Positions 8,126-18,561 of a stretch of 64,000 bases of DNA are shown here, piece by piece; position 1 is the stretch's first letter, and each line of letters opens with the position of its first letter. Location: assembly GCA_964355075.1 (NCBI GenBank), contig CAYHCF010000004.1:62001-126000 (forward strand), written 5' to 3'. Made by a program: the position numbers and the translations under genes. The notes beneath the pieces were generated by a model. The model worked only from the letters and a program-made list of their open reading frames with translations, ran no database searches and was not told the origin of the DNA. The DNA comes from B1 sp964355075 (GTDB lineage Bacteria > Bacteroidota > Bacteroidia > UKL13-3).

Positions 8126-9594
8126 TGTTTAATAAATAATTTAAAATTTCTTTTTTCAATCAAAAAACCAACTGTCATAAATCCAAACAATAGGAGCCCG
8201 TTTATTAAAATACCTGAAAGCGATAGGGGTTCGATGGTTCTTTTGAGTAGTATGCTTATAAAATAAATTACCAATGAAAATACTGCGTATCCGGTCAATT
8301 TAAGGGTATGGTATGGTATTGGGAATACTTTTTGCCCCCAAATAAAACCAATCAGGAACATCGAAAAATAGCATATCAAAGTGGCATAGGCACAACCCAT
8401 ATATCCCATCTTTGGAATCAAAATCAGGTTGAGCACTATGGTAATAATAGCTCCAAAAATGGAGATGATCGCTCCTTTATTGGTTTGATCTGAAAGTTTA
8501 TACCAGATAGAAACATTATAATAAGCCCCTAAAAATATATTTGCCCAGAGAAGGATGGGAACTACTTTCAATCCTTCATAAAAAGACTCGCCGATAAAGT
8601 GTTTAAAGAAATCGATATATAGCATTACCAATAAGAAAATGGATAAGCAAACCAGTACAAAATAGTTCATTACTTCGGCATAGATTTCTCGTTTATCACT
8701 GGTTTTTGCATGCGAAAAAAAGAAAGGTTCAGCAGCATATTTGAAGGCCTGAATAAATAAGGTAATCAGAATAGATAATTTATAATTAGCCCCATAAATT
8801 CCATTCATGGCGATTGCCTCATCAGTGTTTGGCCATAGATACCTAAGCAATGCCCTGTCGAGGGTTTCATTTATCATCCCGGCAAAGCCAACGAATAGCA
8901 TCGGGAGGGCATAAATAAACATCTTTCTCCATAAATTTTTGTCAAAACCTGTTTTAATAATTTTCAATTCCTGAGATAGAAGCAAGGTGGTTAAGAAACT
9001 TGCTGCCAGATTAGAAATAAATACCACCGATATGCCCCACTGCGGGTGGTAAAATGGCAATGAAATTCCATGGCTTTTAAACCAATATGGGCAAAGTACT
9101 AAAAAGTATAGATTGAGAACGATGTTTACTAAAATATTCACGTTCTTAATAAATGCAAATCTTAAAGCCTTGTTTTGCTGACGTAAAAGTGCAAAGGGGA
9201 TGGCCGAAAGTGCATCGAAAAACAGAATAAGAACCACGTACCACAAATATTCCGGATGATTGCCATAACCGATTGCTGAAGAAATGGCATTGCCTGCAAA
9301 AAACAGTACCAATAAGAAAATGGAACTTGCCCCGATTACGGAAATAAGGGCATTGGCAAACACTTTTTGGGGGTCTTCCTTTTGGGCGAACCGAAAGAAA
9401 GCCGTTTCCATTCCATGTGTAAGAATTATGTTAAAAAATGAGATATACGCGTAAAATTCAACATTTACACCGTACTCCATTTGAGTGAATACACGTGTAA
9501 ACAACGGCACCAACAAATAGTTTAAAAACCTTCCTGCAATGCTGCTTAAACCATAAATGGCTGTTTGTCCTGCTAATTTTTTTATCTGACTCAA
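8122..9594 (-). CDS. Oligosaccharide flippase (Wzx-like, MOP superfamily)
   Basis: The 490-aa polytopic membrane protein has about 14 predicted hydrophobic segments. It starts with the typical QTAIYGLSSIAGRFLNYLLVP of polysaccharide-transport MOP/MATE proteins. These export lipid-linked oligosaccharides across the inner membrane. It heads the minus-strand envelope cluster (flippase, dut, nucleotidyltransferase, TPR, DUF4292, EnvC-like). The substrate is unknown; peptidoglycan lipid II flippases belong to the same superfamily, so that cannot be excluded. Confidence 0.85.
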   Translation of the reverse strand: MSQIKKLAGQTAIYGLSSIAGRFLNYLLVPLFTRVFTQMEYGVNVEFYAYISFFNIILTHGMETAFFRFAQKEDPQKVFANALISVIGASSIFLLVLFFAGNAISSAIGYGNHPEYLWYVVLILFFDALSAIPFALLRQQNKALRFAFIKNVNILVNIVLNLYFLVLCPYWFKSHGISLPFYHPQWGISVVFISNLAASFLTTLLLSQELKIIKTGFDKNLWRKMFIYALPMLFVGFAGMINETLDRALLRYLWPNTDEAIAMNGIYGANYKLSILITLFIQAFKYAAEPFFFSHAKTSDKREIYAEVMNYFVLVCLSIFLLVMLYIDFFKHFIGESFYEGLKVVPILLWANIFLGAYYNVSIWYKLSDQTNKGAIISIFGAIITIVLNLILIPKMGYMGCAYATLICYFSMFLIGFIWGQKVFPIPYHTLKLTGYAVFSLVIYFISILLKRTIEPLSLSGILINGLLLFGFMTVGFLIEKRNFKLFIKQ

Positions 9595-9712
9595 AACAAA
9601 GTTTTAACAATGCAAAAAACAAAAAAAAACGAGATATTACTTTTTAAGGTTATTCACAATACAGCAATTAAACTATTTTCGTTAGGTTATAGTATCATTG
9701 CATCAAACAAAT

Positions 9713-11524
9713 ATGTATCCGAAAACTAAATTATTTTTCGTTATTTTTCTCCTCCTCAGCTCCTTTTCATTGTGGGCTCAAATTCCGGATGAAGAGCTGG
9801 CTGCCACCTATTTAAGCAACCACGAATATGCAAAAGCCGCCGACATGTATGAGAAGCTTTTGAATAAAAATCCACGTTCCATTTATATTTATGATAACCT
9901 GTTGAACAGTTATATAGGGTTGAAAGATTTTGAATCGGCACAAAAGATTGTTAAAAAACAGAGCAAAAAGTTCGACCAAAACTATAATTATCCTGTTGAT
10001 CTGGGTTATTTATTAAAGTTACAAAATCAAGACGATAAGGCGAAGATCCAATTTGAGAACCTCATCCAGAAGTTAAAACCAATCGACTCGCGGATCAATG
10101 AACTTTCTATGGCTTTTCAAAAAAGAAATGAAAAAGACTATGCCATTGAAACCTATTTGAAAGGCAGAAAATTGCTCAATAATGAATTAATTTTTGCAGG
10201 CGAACTGGGCAGTTTATATTCAGAAACGCGTCAAATAAAAAATATGGTAGATGAGTTTTTGAATGTTCTTGTATTGGATGCCTCTCAAATAGCCGAAATT
10301 CAGGGGCTCTTTCAAAACAGCTTAAATGACAATGCCGACTTTGAATTATTAAAACAAGGACTTACTAAAAAAATGAGGCAATATCCGGAGCGATCTTCCT
10401 TTTTTGAAATGATCATTTGGCTTCATGTTCAAAAAAACGAATATGACAATGCCTTAATTTATGCCAAAGCGCTTGATAAAAGGAACAAAGAGGAAGGCAG
10501 GAGATTAATTGAATTGGGATTTCTGGCTACAGCAAATAGTAGATATGATGCCGCCATTACTATTTTTAAGCAGGTTCAGGCCTATGGAAAAGAAAAGCCT
10601 TATTATGTTTTGGCAAAAAACTCAGAGGTGGAAGCCCGATCTAAAAAAGTATTAAGTGGTAACTATACCGAACAGGATTTAAAAGCACTTGAAAACGAGT
10701 ATTTGCTGTTGATTCAGGAGTTTGGCAAATCTCCCGTGATGGCGAATACTATGCATGACCTGGCTCATCTTCTGGCTTTTGATGAAAACAATTTTGAACC
10801 GGCAATAGCACAATATGAGGAGCTTATTAATATGCAGGGGATTGATCGCTATTTAAGGGCGCAATGCAAACTGGAATTGGGGGATTTATATATCTTAAAA
10901 AATGAAGTTTGGGATGCGATGTTACTTTACGGCCAGGTTGATAAGGATTTTTTGGAAGAACCGATCGGGCAGGAGGCTAAATTCAGAAATGCACAATTAA
11001 GTTATTATGTAGGAGAATTTGAATGGGCTAAAGCCCAATTAGACATATTAAAAACAGCCACTACGCAACTGATCGCAAATAATGCACTTGAGCTTTCTTT
11101 GCTGATCCAGGATAATACGGTTGATAGTAATTTGGATGCTTTGCTGCTGTTTTCGAAAGCTGATTTAAATTACCGGCAAAACAATACTGCGAGGGCTTAT
11201 GAATTGTTAGACAGCATTCATCTGCTTTTCCCAAAACACAGCCTTAGTGATGATATCATCTACAAAAAAGCCGAGATTTATTTAAAGCAAAAAAATTATG
11301 TAAAAGCCAGTAATTTTTTTAAGCAAGTAGTTGATGAATATGGAAGTGACCTTTTGGGAGATAATGCCTTGTATCAACTGGCAAGGCTGAACCAATACCG
11401 GTTAAATAACCCGGATGAGGCGAAGAAATTATACGAAAAATTCATTAACGATTACCCGGGTAGTTTCTTTTTAACCGATTGCCGCAAACAATTCAGGCTC
11501 TTGAGAGGCGATGTATTCAATTAG
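9713..11524 (+). CDS. Secreted or periplasmic tetratricopeptide repeat protein
   Basis: An ATG at 9713 gives a 603-aa protein with a clean signal peptide (MYPKTKLFFVIF...SLWAQ); an upstream in-frame TTG at 9698 is less likely. The body holds TPR units from about residue 30 to 590. The last ones (ASNFFKQVVDEYG, AKKLYEKFINDYPGSFF) resemble outer-membrane assembly lipoprotein or YbgF-type TPRs. No lipobox is present. It is transcribed divergently from the flippase cluster. Role: probable scaffold in envelope processes; nothing more specific can be read. Confidence 0.8.
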   Translation: MYPKTKLFFVIFLLLSSFSLWAQIPDEELAATYLSNHEYAKAADMYEKLLNKNPRSIYIYDNLLNSYIGLKDFESAQKIVKKQSKKFDQNYNYPVDLGYLLKLQNQDDKAKIQFENLIQKLKPIDSRINELSMAFQKRNEKDYAIETYLKGRKLLNNELIFAGELGSLYSETRQIKNMVDEFLNVLVLDASQIAEIQGLFQNSLNDNADFELLKQGLTKKMRQYPERSSFFEMIIWLHVQKNEYDNALIYAKALDKRNKEEGRRLIELGFLATANSRYDAAITIFKQVQAYGKEKPYYVLAKNSEVEARSKKVLSGNYTEQDLKALENEYLLLIQEFGKSPVMANTMHDLAHLLAFDENNFEPAIAQYEELINMQGIDRYLRAQCKLELGDLYILKNEVWDAMLLYGQVDKDFLEEPIGQEAKFRNAQLSYYVGEFEWAKAQLDILKTATTQLIANNALELSLLIQDNTVDSNLDALLLFSKADLNYRQNNTARAYELLDSIHLLFPKHSLSDDIIYKKAEIYLKQKNYVKASNFFKQVVDEYGSDLLGDNALYQLARLNQYRLNNPDEAKKLYEKFINDYPGSFFLTDCRKQFRLLRGDVFN

Positions 11525-11586
11525 GGTTTCTATAGGCTCAACCACCGGGAATAGGTACCAGAGCTTGAAGAAGGCACCATAATCCA

Positions 11587-13065
11587 CTAAATTTCCTTTC
11601 TGAGGCGTGCCACTGGAATATTCATTTGTTCGCGGTATTTAGCAACGGTTCTTCGGGCGATATTATATCCCTTATTCTTTAATATATCCATTAACTTCTC
11701 ATCCGGAAGGGGTTTTAATTTATCTTCGCCTTCAATTGCCTCTCTTAGTATTTTCTTCACTTCCCGGCTACTCACTTCTTCGCCATCATCGGTTTGAATA
11801 CCTTCACTGAAGAAAAATTTTAAGGGAAAGGTTCCATATTCTGTTTGAACATACTTGCTGTTGGCTACCCTGCTGATGGTTGAAATATCAAGGTTTGTAA
11901 GTTCAGCGATATCTTTCAGAATCATAGGCCTTAGGAATGATTCTTCACCTTCCTGAAAAAACCGGTATTGAAACTTCAGGATGGCATTCATGGTAAGTAA
12001 TAAGGTATTATGTCTTTGCTTGATACTATCAATAAACCACCTTGCGCCATCTAATTTCTGTTTGATGAACTGGGCAGTTTCTTTTAATTCGCGTGAAGGG
12101 CTGGTAGCCTGGTCATACCCTTTTAAAGTTTCGAGGTAACTTCTGCTAATTCTTAAATCAGGTGCATTACGGGAGTTTAATTGTACCACCAATTTACCCA
12201 TATCTTCCACCAAAATAAAATCCGGTGTTATGTATTGCGTTGCGCTATTATCAATGGATTCGCCAGGTTTTGGGTTTAGGTGAGTTATTACATGAATAAT
12301 ATCCTTTAAATCGTTTTCCGTGATTTTGAGTTGCCTGATCAGTTTATCATAATGCTTTTTAATAAAATCATCGAAATATTCCTCAAGAATAATGATGGCA
12401 TTTTTGATTAATACATTGGTTTGGCTCTTTCTTTTTAACTGTAGCAATAAACATTCCTGTAAAGAGGTGGCTCCGATTCCGGCGGGTTCCAGGTTTTGTA
12501 TTTTATGTAGTACTTTCTTTAACTCCTCCATACTTGTTTCAACATTAATTGAAAAAGCCAGGTCATTTGAAATTGCATCCAATGATCGCCGGAGGTAACC
12601 ATCATCATCAATGGTTCCTATTATTTGATTACCCACCAATAGTTCCTTTTCATTTTCAGCGATGGCACTGAATTGCTCCATTAATTCTTCGTGAAAAGAA
12701 TGCGAATCGGCAAGCGGTCTTTCTTTTTTTGCCTCATCCCCTTCGTCACTTAAATGAAATCCTTCCGGATCATATTCATCATTTACGTAATCTTTTACAT
12801 CAAAAGACTCATCAACCAAATAATCGTTTACCGAGAGATCCTTTAATTCCTCCTCTGCGGCGGTGGAATCTGTTTCCGTTTTTTCACCTGTTTCGCTGGG
12901 AGCCGCATCGCTATCTGCCGCTTTTAATAAAGCAGGATTTTCAATAAGCTCAAGATCAATTCGCTGTAAAATATCCACAGAATTCAATTGCAGCAATTTA
13001 ATGAATTGAATTTGCTGTGGTGATAACTTCTGAAGCTGACTTTGATGTAACCCTTGTTTAAGCAT
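11587..13065 (-). CDS. rpoN: RNA polymerase sigma-54 factor
   Basis: The 492-aa protein has all sigma-54 regions. The Gln/Leu-rich region I is at the N-terminus (QLQKLSPQQIQFIKLLQLN, ...LIENPAL). An acidic region II follows (residues about 45-120), then the core-binding and HTH region III, and the diagnostic RpoN box ARRTVAKYREQ near the end. It directs RNA polymerase to -24/-12 promoters that need AAA+ activators. No sigma-54 activator is encoded in this window. The gene stands alone, convergent with the upstream TPR gene. Confidence 0.97.
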   Translation of the reverse strand: MLKQGLHQSQLQKLSPQQIQFIKLLQLNSVDILQRIDLELIENPALLKAADSDAAPSETGEKTETDSTAAEEELKDLSVNDYLVDESFDVKDYVNDEYDPEGFHLSDEGDEAKKERPLADSHSFHEELMEQFSAIAENEKELLVGNQIIGTIDDDGYLRRSLDAISNDLAFSINVETSMEELKKVLHKIQNLEPAGIGATSLQECLLLQLKRKSQTNVLIKNAIIILEEYFDDFIKKHYDKLIRQLKITENDLKDIIHVITHLNPKPGESIDNSATQYITPDFILVEDMGKLVVQLNSRNAPDLRISRSYLETLKGYDQATSPSRELKETAQFIKQKLDGARWFIDSIKQRHNTLLLTMNAILKFQYRFFQEGEESFLRPMILKDIAELTNLDISTISRVANSKYVQTEYGTFPLKFFFSEGIQTDDGEEVSSREVKKILREAIEGEDKLKPLPDEKLMDILKNKGYNIARRTVAKYREQMNIPVARLRKEI

Positions 13066-13147
13066 TATTTTCTCTTACAAATCTACGAAAAAATAGATTT
13101 ATCAGGGCTAATAAGGCAAATGAATTTTAAAAAAGGAAGCAACAGAT

Positions 13148-13669
13148 CTATTCTTCCTCATCCCAATTTTTGGGTTTGTAAACAGGTATTACCTCAACTC
13201 CTTGACAATTAATTACTCCTTCCAGTTTTTTGATTCTTACTTTCGCCAAACCTTTAGAATTAAAACAACATATTTCATCATAAATAATCGGAGTAAGTTC
13301 CTCTCCCTGGTCATTAATAATACCAAATTGGCCATTTACGGAAACATAGGCAAGGCGATTTTTAAAAGGGCCGATGTAGTCATATTTTATGGGAATCAAC
13401 TCCACATCATATAGGCTAATATAGCCATATTTTTTCTTTATAATAACTTTAGCTGAACCATTCACAAAGTCGCTGATATATTCATATTTACAGGCAATTA
13501 TTTCGTTACCTTCTTTATTAATATAGCCAACCAGTTTCTTTTTATAAACCTTAGCCATTCCGTTTTTATACGGATCAATTCTATCGTATCCTTTTTGGCC
13601 GGAGGCTTGAAGTGAGGTTAATAATACCAAACTACATAAAAAAAGATTTTTCCTGAATAAATTTACCAT
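13148..13669 (-). CDS. Exported WG-repeat protein
   Basis: The 173-aa protein has a signal peptide (LFLCSLVLLTSLQASGQ). Four or five WG-type repeats of about 22-28 residues follow, with recurring patterns such as (K/N)G.AKV..K...GYI...G.E.I...YEYI. WG repeats occur in periplasmic and surface proteins of many Bacteroidota and have no assigned catalytic role. A short acidic tail (WDEEE) ends the protein. It lies downstream of rpoN in opposite genomic order and has its own unit. Confidence 0.75.
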   Translation of the reverse strand: MVNLFRKNLFLCSLVLLTSLQASGQKGYDRIDPYKNGMAKVYKKKLVGYINKEGNEIIACKYEYISDFVNGSAKVIIKKKYGYISLYDVELIPIKYDYIGPFKNRLAYVSVNGQFGIINDQGEELTPIIYDEICCFNSKGLAKVRIKKLEGVINCQGVEVIPVYKPKNWDEEE

Positions 13670-14012
13670 AAGGCAACCCTTTTCTACATTTCAGATAACA
13701 AACTCCAATTTTCTTCCCTTGTTGAATTCATCATTGAATCAGGGCTTCAACAAAGATGAGCCAATAAAAGAGGCTGAATGCCCATATTTAATCACATATC
13801 CACCTATATTACCACCAACTGTATAAAATTGCAGCCTGAAAATCAAATTTGAATTTTGGGTTTATTTTTACCATTCGGATCAAAAAAAGCAAGTGGCGAT
13901 TTTTCCTAAATCTCTTCATAAGAATCAGACGCTTAGGAAATAATAATTTTTGAAAAATGGCTCACATATTATACATTGCGCCATTTGAGACTTATCCATT
14001 AAACACTTTATA
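13670..14012. other. Intergenic region between divergent genes, with two inverted repeats
   Basis: This 343-bp AT-rich gap separates the divergent WG-repeat and M6 protease genes and must hold both promoters. Two perfect 8-bp inverted repeats are visible: TTGTTGAA (13719-13726) with TTCAACAA (13746-13753), and TTTCCTAA (13902-13909) with TTAGGAAA (13933-13940). They could be operators or weak hairpins; no known site is recognised, and no open frame looks coding. Confidence 0.3.
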
Positions 14013-16355
14013 ATGAAATATCTTTTTACATTTATTTTTGCAAACCTACTCCTCAACATTACCTTTTCTCAGAATAATAGATCCAATTGCCCTGTTTTTC
14101 CTATTGCAAACACGCAAACTTTACCGGATGGAACGACCATTACATTAAGCTCGGTGGGTTCAGAAATGGTTAGCTATCTGGAGACTTTAAACGGATATAC
14201 GGTATTAAAAAACAAGGATGGATTTTTCGAATATGCGGTTAAAAACTCAGTGGGAGATTTAGTAGGTTCAGGCATCCTGGCTAATGATGAAAATATTACT
14301 CTACAAAAAAATCTTACTCCTCATTTACGATATGGCGCTGAACAATTACAAGTAATTGAACAGGTATTTTACCAGCAAAATATTGGATTAGGCAAAAAAG
14401 CTTCCGGGAAACCTTTTCCTACAAAAGGAAGCAGAAAGGTTATTGCTTTATTAATTCAGTATCCGGATTTAACTGCAAGCAATCCAAAATCAAATTTTGA
14501 TTCCTTAATGGTGAAGCCCAACTACAATGGAACCGGTTCCTTTAAAGATTATTATTTAAAAACTTCATTTGGTCAGTTAAGCCTTGAGGTGAGTGTTTAT
14601 GGCTGGTATAATGCACCGAGTGGCTATATGAACTATGGCAAGTCGAACGCAAATTATATGAGTAATGTTGGGGCATTAATTAAAAGAGCCATATTAGCCG
14701 CCGACTCTGCCGGAGTTGATTTCAGTCAATACGATAATGATAAAGATGGTTATGTTGATGGAATTATCATTCTGCATTCCGGAATTGGAGCCGAAGAACA
14801 AAGTGCACCCAACCCAAATAATTATATCTGGTCGCACCGATCTAGTCTTGAAAATACGGTGGGTGCCGTTTCGGTAGACGGGGTTTTAGTTAATTCATAC
14901 GGCTGTTTTCCTGAAAAAAGATACAATGGGGGTGCTTATTCTCAGGTTGGTATAGGGGTTATTACGCACGAATTTGGCCATTTACTGGATTTGCCTGATT
15001 TGTATTCCACCAACTATACAGGTGAGGGAGCCGGAAATTATGCAAATATGGCGGGTGGACCTTGGCTCAATAACGAGCGTACACCTTGTATGCACGATGC
15101 CTGGTCGCGGGTACAAATGGGTTGGCTACAAACGGTATTAATAAACACAGCTGGCACCTATACTATTAATAAACCGTTGGTAGACAGCAACTTTGCTTTC
15201 AGAATAAATACACCGCAAACCAATGAGTACTTTTTGCTTGAAAACAGACAAAAAAAAGGGTTTGATCAGTATCTACCCTCAAAAGGAATGGCGGTATGGC
15301 ACATAAACAGCAATAAGGCAAAATTACTTACCTATATATCCAATAATGTAAACAACGACACCAGTTCGCTAGGTGTTGGAATACTTCAGGCTGATGGAAA
15401 ACGCGATTTAGAAAATGGAACGAACCGGGGCGACGCAGGCGATTTATATCCTGGGAGTACCAATAACCGGAATATCAATCATTATACCAAACCAAGCACT
15501 TCGCTTTATTACAAAGTTGGCGGAGTAAGACAAGCTTCCAATATTACCATTTCAAACATTACACAAAATGCGGATAGTTCTATTACATTCACTATTGGAA
15601 ACAAACCAAGTGTCGGCTTTGATGCCTCGTCTTTAGCTGGATGTGCTCCATTAACAGTTTCCTTAAACAATACTTCGGCATTTGTTTCAAAATATTTATG
15701 GAGATTTTATGATGGAACCACTTCTAATATCAAAAATGAAAGCCGAACCTTTACTATACCGGGATCATACAACATTACTTTAATCATTTTCGATTCCATC
15801 AATAACCCCATTGATTCAGTGACCCAAACCATTGTTGTAGAGGCCTCTCCGATTGCCAACTTTAATATCATTAGAGGCGATTCCAATACTTTTACTTTAA
15901 AAAATTTATCAACCAATTTCCTATATGTTATTTGGAAATTTGGTACCAACCAGAGCTCTACTGCCAATGATCCGATATATACTTTAACCAAGCCCGGAAA
16001 ACTTCCTGTTCAATTAATTGCATACTCCACCAACGGATGCAGCGATACGCTGATGGGTGAGCTCGATTTTTGGCCATTGGGTATTAATGAAACCGGTAGT
16101 CTAAAAAATGTCTTCATCTATCCTAATCCATGTTCTGAGAATATTAATTTTCAAATACAACTTGCACAAAAAGAATGGATTACTATCACCTTATTTGATG
16201 TAAAAGGAGCAAAAATTGGTGATTTATATGACGATTTTATTGAATCCGGTGATAGCCATTTGAAGTTCAAGCCTTTTATTGAAAGTCAGGGAGTTTACTT
16301 TTTAAAAGTGAAAGGGACCACTTTTAACAAAACATTAAGGATTTTACATCAGTAG
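14013..16355 (+). CDS. M6-family metalloprotease, T9SS-secreted
   Basis: The 780-aa secreted protease has a signal peptide (residues 1-20, ending ITFSQN). A propeptide runs to about residue 130, followed by an M6 (immune inhibitor A-like) catalytic domain. The zinc site is HEFGHLLDLPDLY near residue 318: HExxH plus a downstream Asp. Other M6 marks are KDGYVDGIIILHSG and MAGGPWLN. Residues about 520-690 contain PKD-like beta-sandwich units (WRFYDG...). The last 80 or so residues (IYPNPCSENI ... GVYFLKVKG) are a type A T9SS sorting domain, so the enzyme should be exported and surface-attached or released. Role: extracellular protein breakdown. Confidence 0.92.
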   Translation: MKYLFTFIFANLLLNITFSQNNRSNCPVFPIANTQTLPDGTTITLSSVGSEMVSYLETLNGYTVLKNKDGFFEYAVKNSVGDLVGSGILANDENITLQKNLTPHLRYGAEQLQVIEQVFYQQNIGLGKKASGKPFPTKGSRKVIALLIQYPDLTASNPKSNFDSLMVKPNYNGTGSFKDYYLKTSFGQLSLEVSVYGWYNAPSGYMNYGKSNANYMSNVGALIKRAILAADSAGVDFSQYDNDKDGYVDGIIILHSGIGAEEQSAPNPNNYIWSHRSSLENTVGAVSVDGVLVNSYGCFPEKRYNGGAYSQVGIGVITHEFGHLLDLPDLYSTNYTGEGAGNYANMAGGPWLNNERTPCMHDAWSRVQMGWLQTVLINTAGTYTINKPLVDSNFAFRINTPQTNEYFLLENRQKKGFDQYLPSKGMAVWHINSNKAKLLTYISNNVNNDTSSLGVGILQADGKRDLENGTNRGDAGDLYPGSTNNRNINHYTKPSTSLYYKVGGVRQASNITISNITQNADSSITFTIGNKPSVGFDASSLAGCAPLTVSLNNTSAFVSKYLWRFYDGTTSNIKNESRTFTIPGSYNITLIIFDSINNPIDSVTQTIVVEASPIANFNIIRGDSNTFTLKNLSTNFLYVIWKFGTNQSSTANDPIYTLTKPGKLPVQLIAYSTNGCSDTLMGELDFWPLGINETGSLKNVFIYPNPCSENINFQIQLAQKEWITITLFDVKGAKIGDLYDDFIESGDSHLKFKPFIESQGVYFLKVKGTTFNKTLRILHQ

Positions 16356-16376
16356 AAAGGATAACTTGCCCCCTGT

Positions 16377-17054
16377 TTGAAAAATCTCATTCATATTTTT
16401 TATCCGAATTTATGCCTTTCCTGCAACCATAGCCTGGTTACCGGAGAAAAACATATTTGTTTATCCTGTCGCGTAAAGCTTCCGGAAACAAATTTTCACC
16501 TGGAACCGGAGAACATGATTGAAAAAACCTTTTGGGGACGAATACCTATTGAACGCGCTTTTTCGTTCCTATACTTTAATAAAGCAGGTTTAACTCAAAA
16601 TTTATTGCATCAGTTAAAATATAAAGGAAATGAGGATTTGGGTAATTTTTTAGGTGTTTTGTATGGTCAAAAAATAAAAGAAACTGTGGAAAATCATAAA
16701 ATTGATGCCATTGTTGCTGTACCTTTGCATACAAGCAAGCTGAGAAAACGAGGCTATAACCAGAGTCTAGCTTTTGCAAATGGTCTATCGGAATCATTAT
16801 CCATAGATAATTTCAGTAGCCTGATTGTAAGGAATAAAGCTACCGAAACCCAAACCAAAAAAAACCGTTTGGAGCGGTGGCAAAATGTGGAATCCATATT
16901 TTCAGTAAAGGAGCCTGAAAAGCTAAAAAATAAGCACCTATTACTGGTAGATGATGTGATAACTACAGGAGCAACCCTTGAAAGTTGCGCAAATGCGATT
17001 AGAAAACAAAGTGATTGCCTGTTAAGCATTGCCAGTATTGCCTATGCCAACTAG
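16377..17054 (+). CDS. comF: ComF family phosphoribosyltransferase-like protein
   Basis: The 225-aa protein has an N-terminal four-cysteine zinc ribbon (CLSC ... CLSC, residues 12-31). A phosphoribosyltransferase domain follows with LLVDDVITTGATL as the PRPP loop. The TTG start at 16377 is preferred because a later start would cut into the zinc ribbon. ComF proteins take part in DNA uptake in naturally competent bacteria; in others the role is unclear. It begins 21 bp after the M6 protease stop and overlaps the next gene's longer reading frame. Confidence 0.88.
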   Translation: MKNLIHIFYPNLCLSCNHSLVTGEKHICLSCRVKLPETNFHLEPENMIEKTFWGRIPIERAFSFLYFNKAGLTQNLLHQLKYKGNEDLGNFLGVLYGQKIKETVENHKIDAIVAVPLHTSKLRKRGYNQSLAFANGLSESLSIDNFSSLIVRNKATETQTKKNRLERWQNVESIFSVKEPEKLKNKHLLLVDDVITTGATLESCANAIRKQSDCLLSIASIAYAN

Positions 17055-17085
17055 AAACAAAAAGCTACCCGCTTTAATATCGAAA

Positions 17086-18537
17086 ATGAAAAGACTGATT
17101 TTTGTATTTTTTCTTACAGTTGGGGCCTGGAGTTATTGTTTGGCACAATTTCAAACCGGGGTTGAAAACAGCAATCAATCCGGTGTATTAGGTATTACCA
17201 TAAATCCGGCAAATTCCAATCAACTTAGCAATGGAACCGATTTTATGCTCGCATATGGACGATTTTCTATATTTAACAATGACTTTTATCTTCCTGCAAA
17301 ACCGATAACTTCCGTGTTAAAACCGGAAATATTTACCGCATTCAAAGAAAAACAGGTGCCGGGTGGAGAGACCATAAATAAAAAATTCGAACGGCTTTTT
17401 GATATGCACAGATCTTTGAAACCGAATGGATATATTTTTGCGGATGTCACCGTATACGGGCCATCGTTTTTAGTAAATATGGGAAGACATTCTTTTGGTT
17501 TATTAACTGCTTTCAAAGCAACCTCATCTACAATTAATCTCCCTCGCGAGATGGCTATATTTCTCCAGAAGGGAGTAGTAACATCAGATTTAAACGGAAA
17601 AACATTCAAATTAAACAATGTAAAATCAGGATCTCTGGTTTATGAAGATATCGCCTTTAATTATTCTTATCAAATCCGAGACTCCTATAAATCCATTCAG
17701 AGACTTGGTATCAATATGCATTACTTAATCGGGATCAACTCAATGATTTTCGACGATCATGGCACTATTTGGTCAGTTAATTCTGTTGATTCCTCCATTC
17801 TGTTTACGAATGGAAAGTTTACCTATAATTATGCTGCTACCAGTTCAGATATTACTAGTGAAATGTTGGCAACACGTGGAAATGGATTTTCAGTTGATTT
17901 AGGTTACACCTACTTAAGAAAGAATATTAACCGGCGCACACGTACCACTTTTTGCCCTAATGTTAGGGTTGGAAAAATTCGTGATTATCAAACCTATAAA
18001 TGGAAAGCCGGTATTGCCCTGATGGACCTTGGATATATAAATTTCATTTCTCAAACTGTTACCTCTAATTATATTGATGCGAATGGGCCTGTCACGAACC
18101 TTGATCTTGCATTTTACAAGGGGCTATTTTCCTTGGACAATAAACTGAAATATGGGTTTGGTCCCTCAACAATCAGGGGCGACAATTTTATTACCTATTT
18201 ACCAACCCGCTTAAATATTCAGTTTGACTATCTTTATAAAGAAAATTGGTTCTTTAATTTGTCGGTTTCTCAACGTACACCTATTTCGGATACTAATTCC
18301 ATACACGCTTCAAATATTGTAAGCTTAACCCCCCGCTACGAAACGCTGAATACGGTCATATGCTTTCCAATCAGTTTGATTGAATACCAATATCCGATTC
18401 TGGGTTTAAATATTAAGTATGGTCCACTTATCATTGGAACCAACCAATTGCTGGAAGTTATTGGGATAAGAACTATAAAAGGAGTAGATTTTTATTTTGG
18501 TTTGAAATTTAACATCTCAAACATCAGAGGAATTTAA
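17086..18537 (+). CDS. DUF5723 family outer-membrane protein
   Basis: From ATG 17086 the protein (483 aa) begins with a signal peptide (MKRLIFVFFLTVGAWSYCLAQ); an upstream in-frame ATG at 17029 would add 19 residues that break the signal pattern. The mature part has alternating aromatic/polar strands with repeated Tyr and Asn, as in Bacteroidota beta-barrels. The opening GVENSNQSGVLGITINPAN matches the DUF5723 family as I know it. Probable outer-membrane barrel of unknown function. It lies 31 bp downstream of comF. Confidence 0.72.
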   Translation: MKRLIFVFFLTVGAWSYCLAQFQTGVENSNQSGVLGITINPANSNQLSNGTDFMLAYGRFSIFNNDFYLPAKPITSVLKPEIFTAFKEKQVPGGETINKKFERLFDMHRSLKPNGYIFADVTVYGPSFLVNMGRHSFGLLTAFKATSSTINLPREMAIFLQKGVVTSDLNGKTFKLNNVKSGSLVYEDIAFNYSYQIRDSYKSIQRLGINMHYLIGINSMIFDDHGTIWSVNSVDSSILFTNGKFTYNYAATSSDITSEMLATRGNGFSVDLGYTYLRKNINRRTRTTFCPNVRVGKIRDYQTYKWKAGIALMDLGYINFISQTVTSNYIDANGPVTNLDLAFYKGLFSLDNKLKYGFGPSTIRGDNFITYLPTRLNIQFDYLYKENWFFNLSVSQRTPISDTNSIHASNIVSLTPRYETLNTVICFPISLIEYQYPILGLNIKYGPLIIGTNQLLEVIGIRTIKGVDFYFGLKFNISNIRGI

Positions 18538-18561
18538 TCCAACTATTCTATCCTTATCTTT

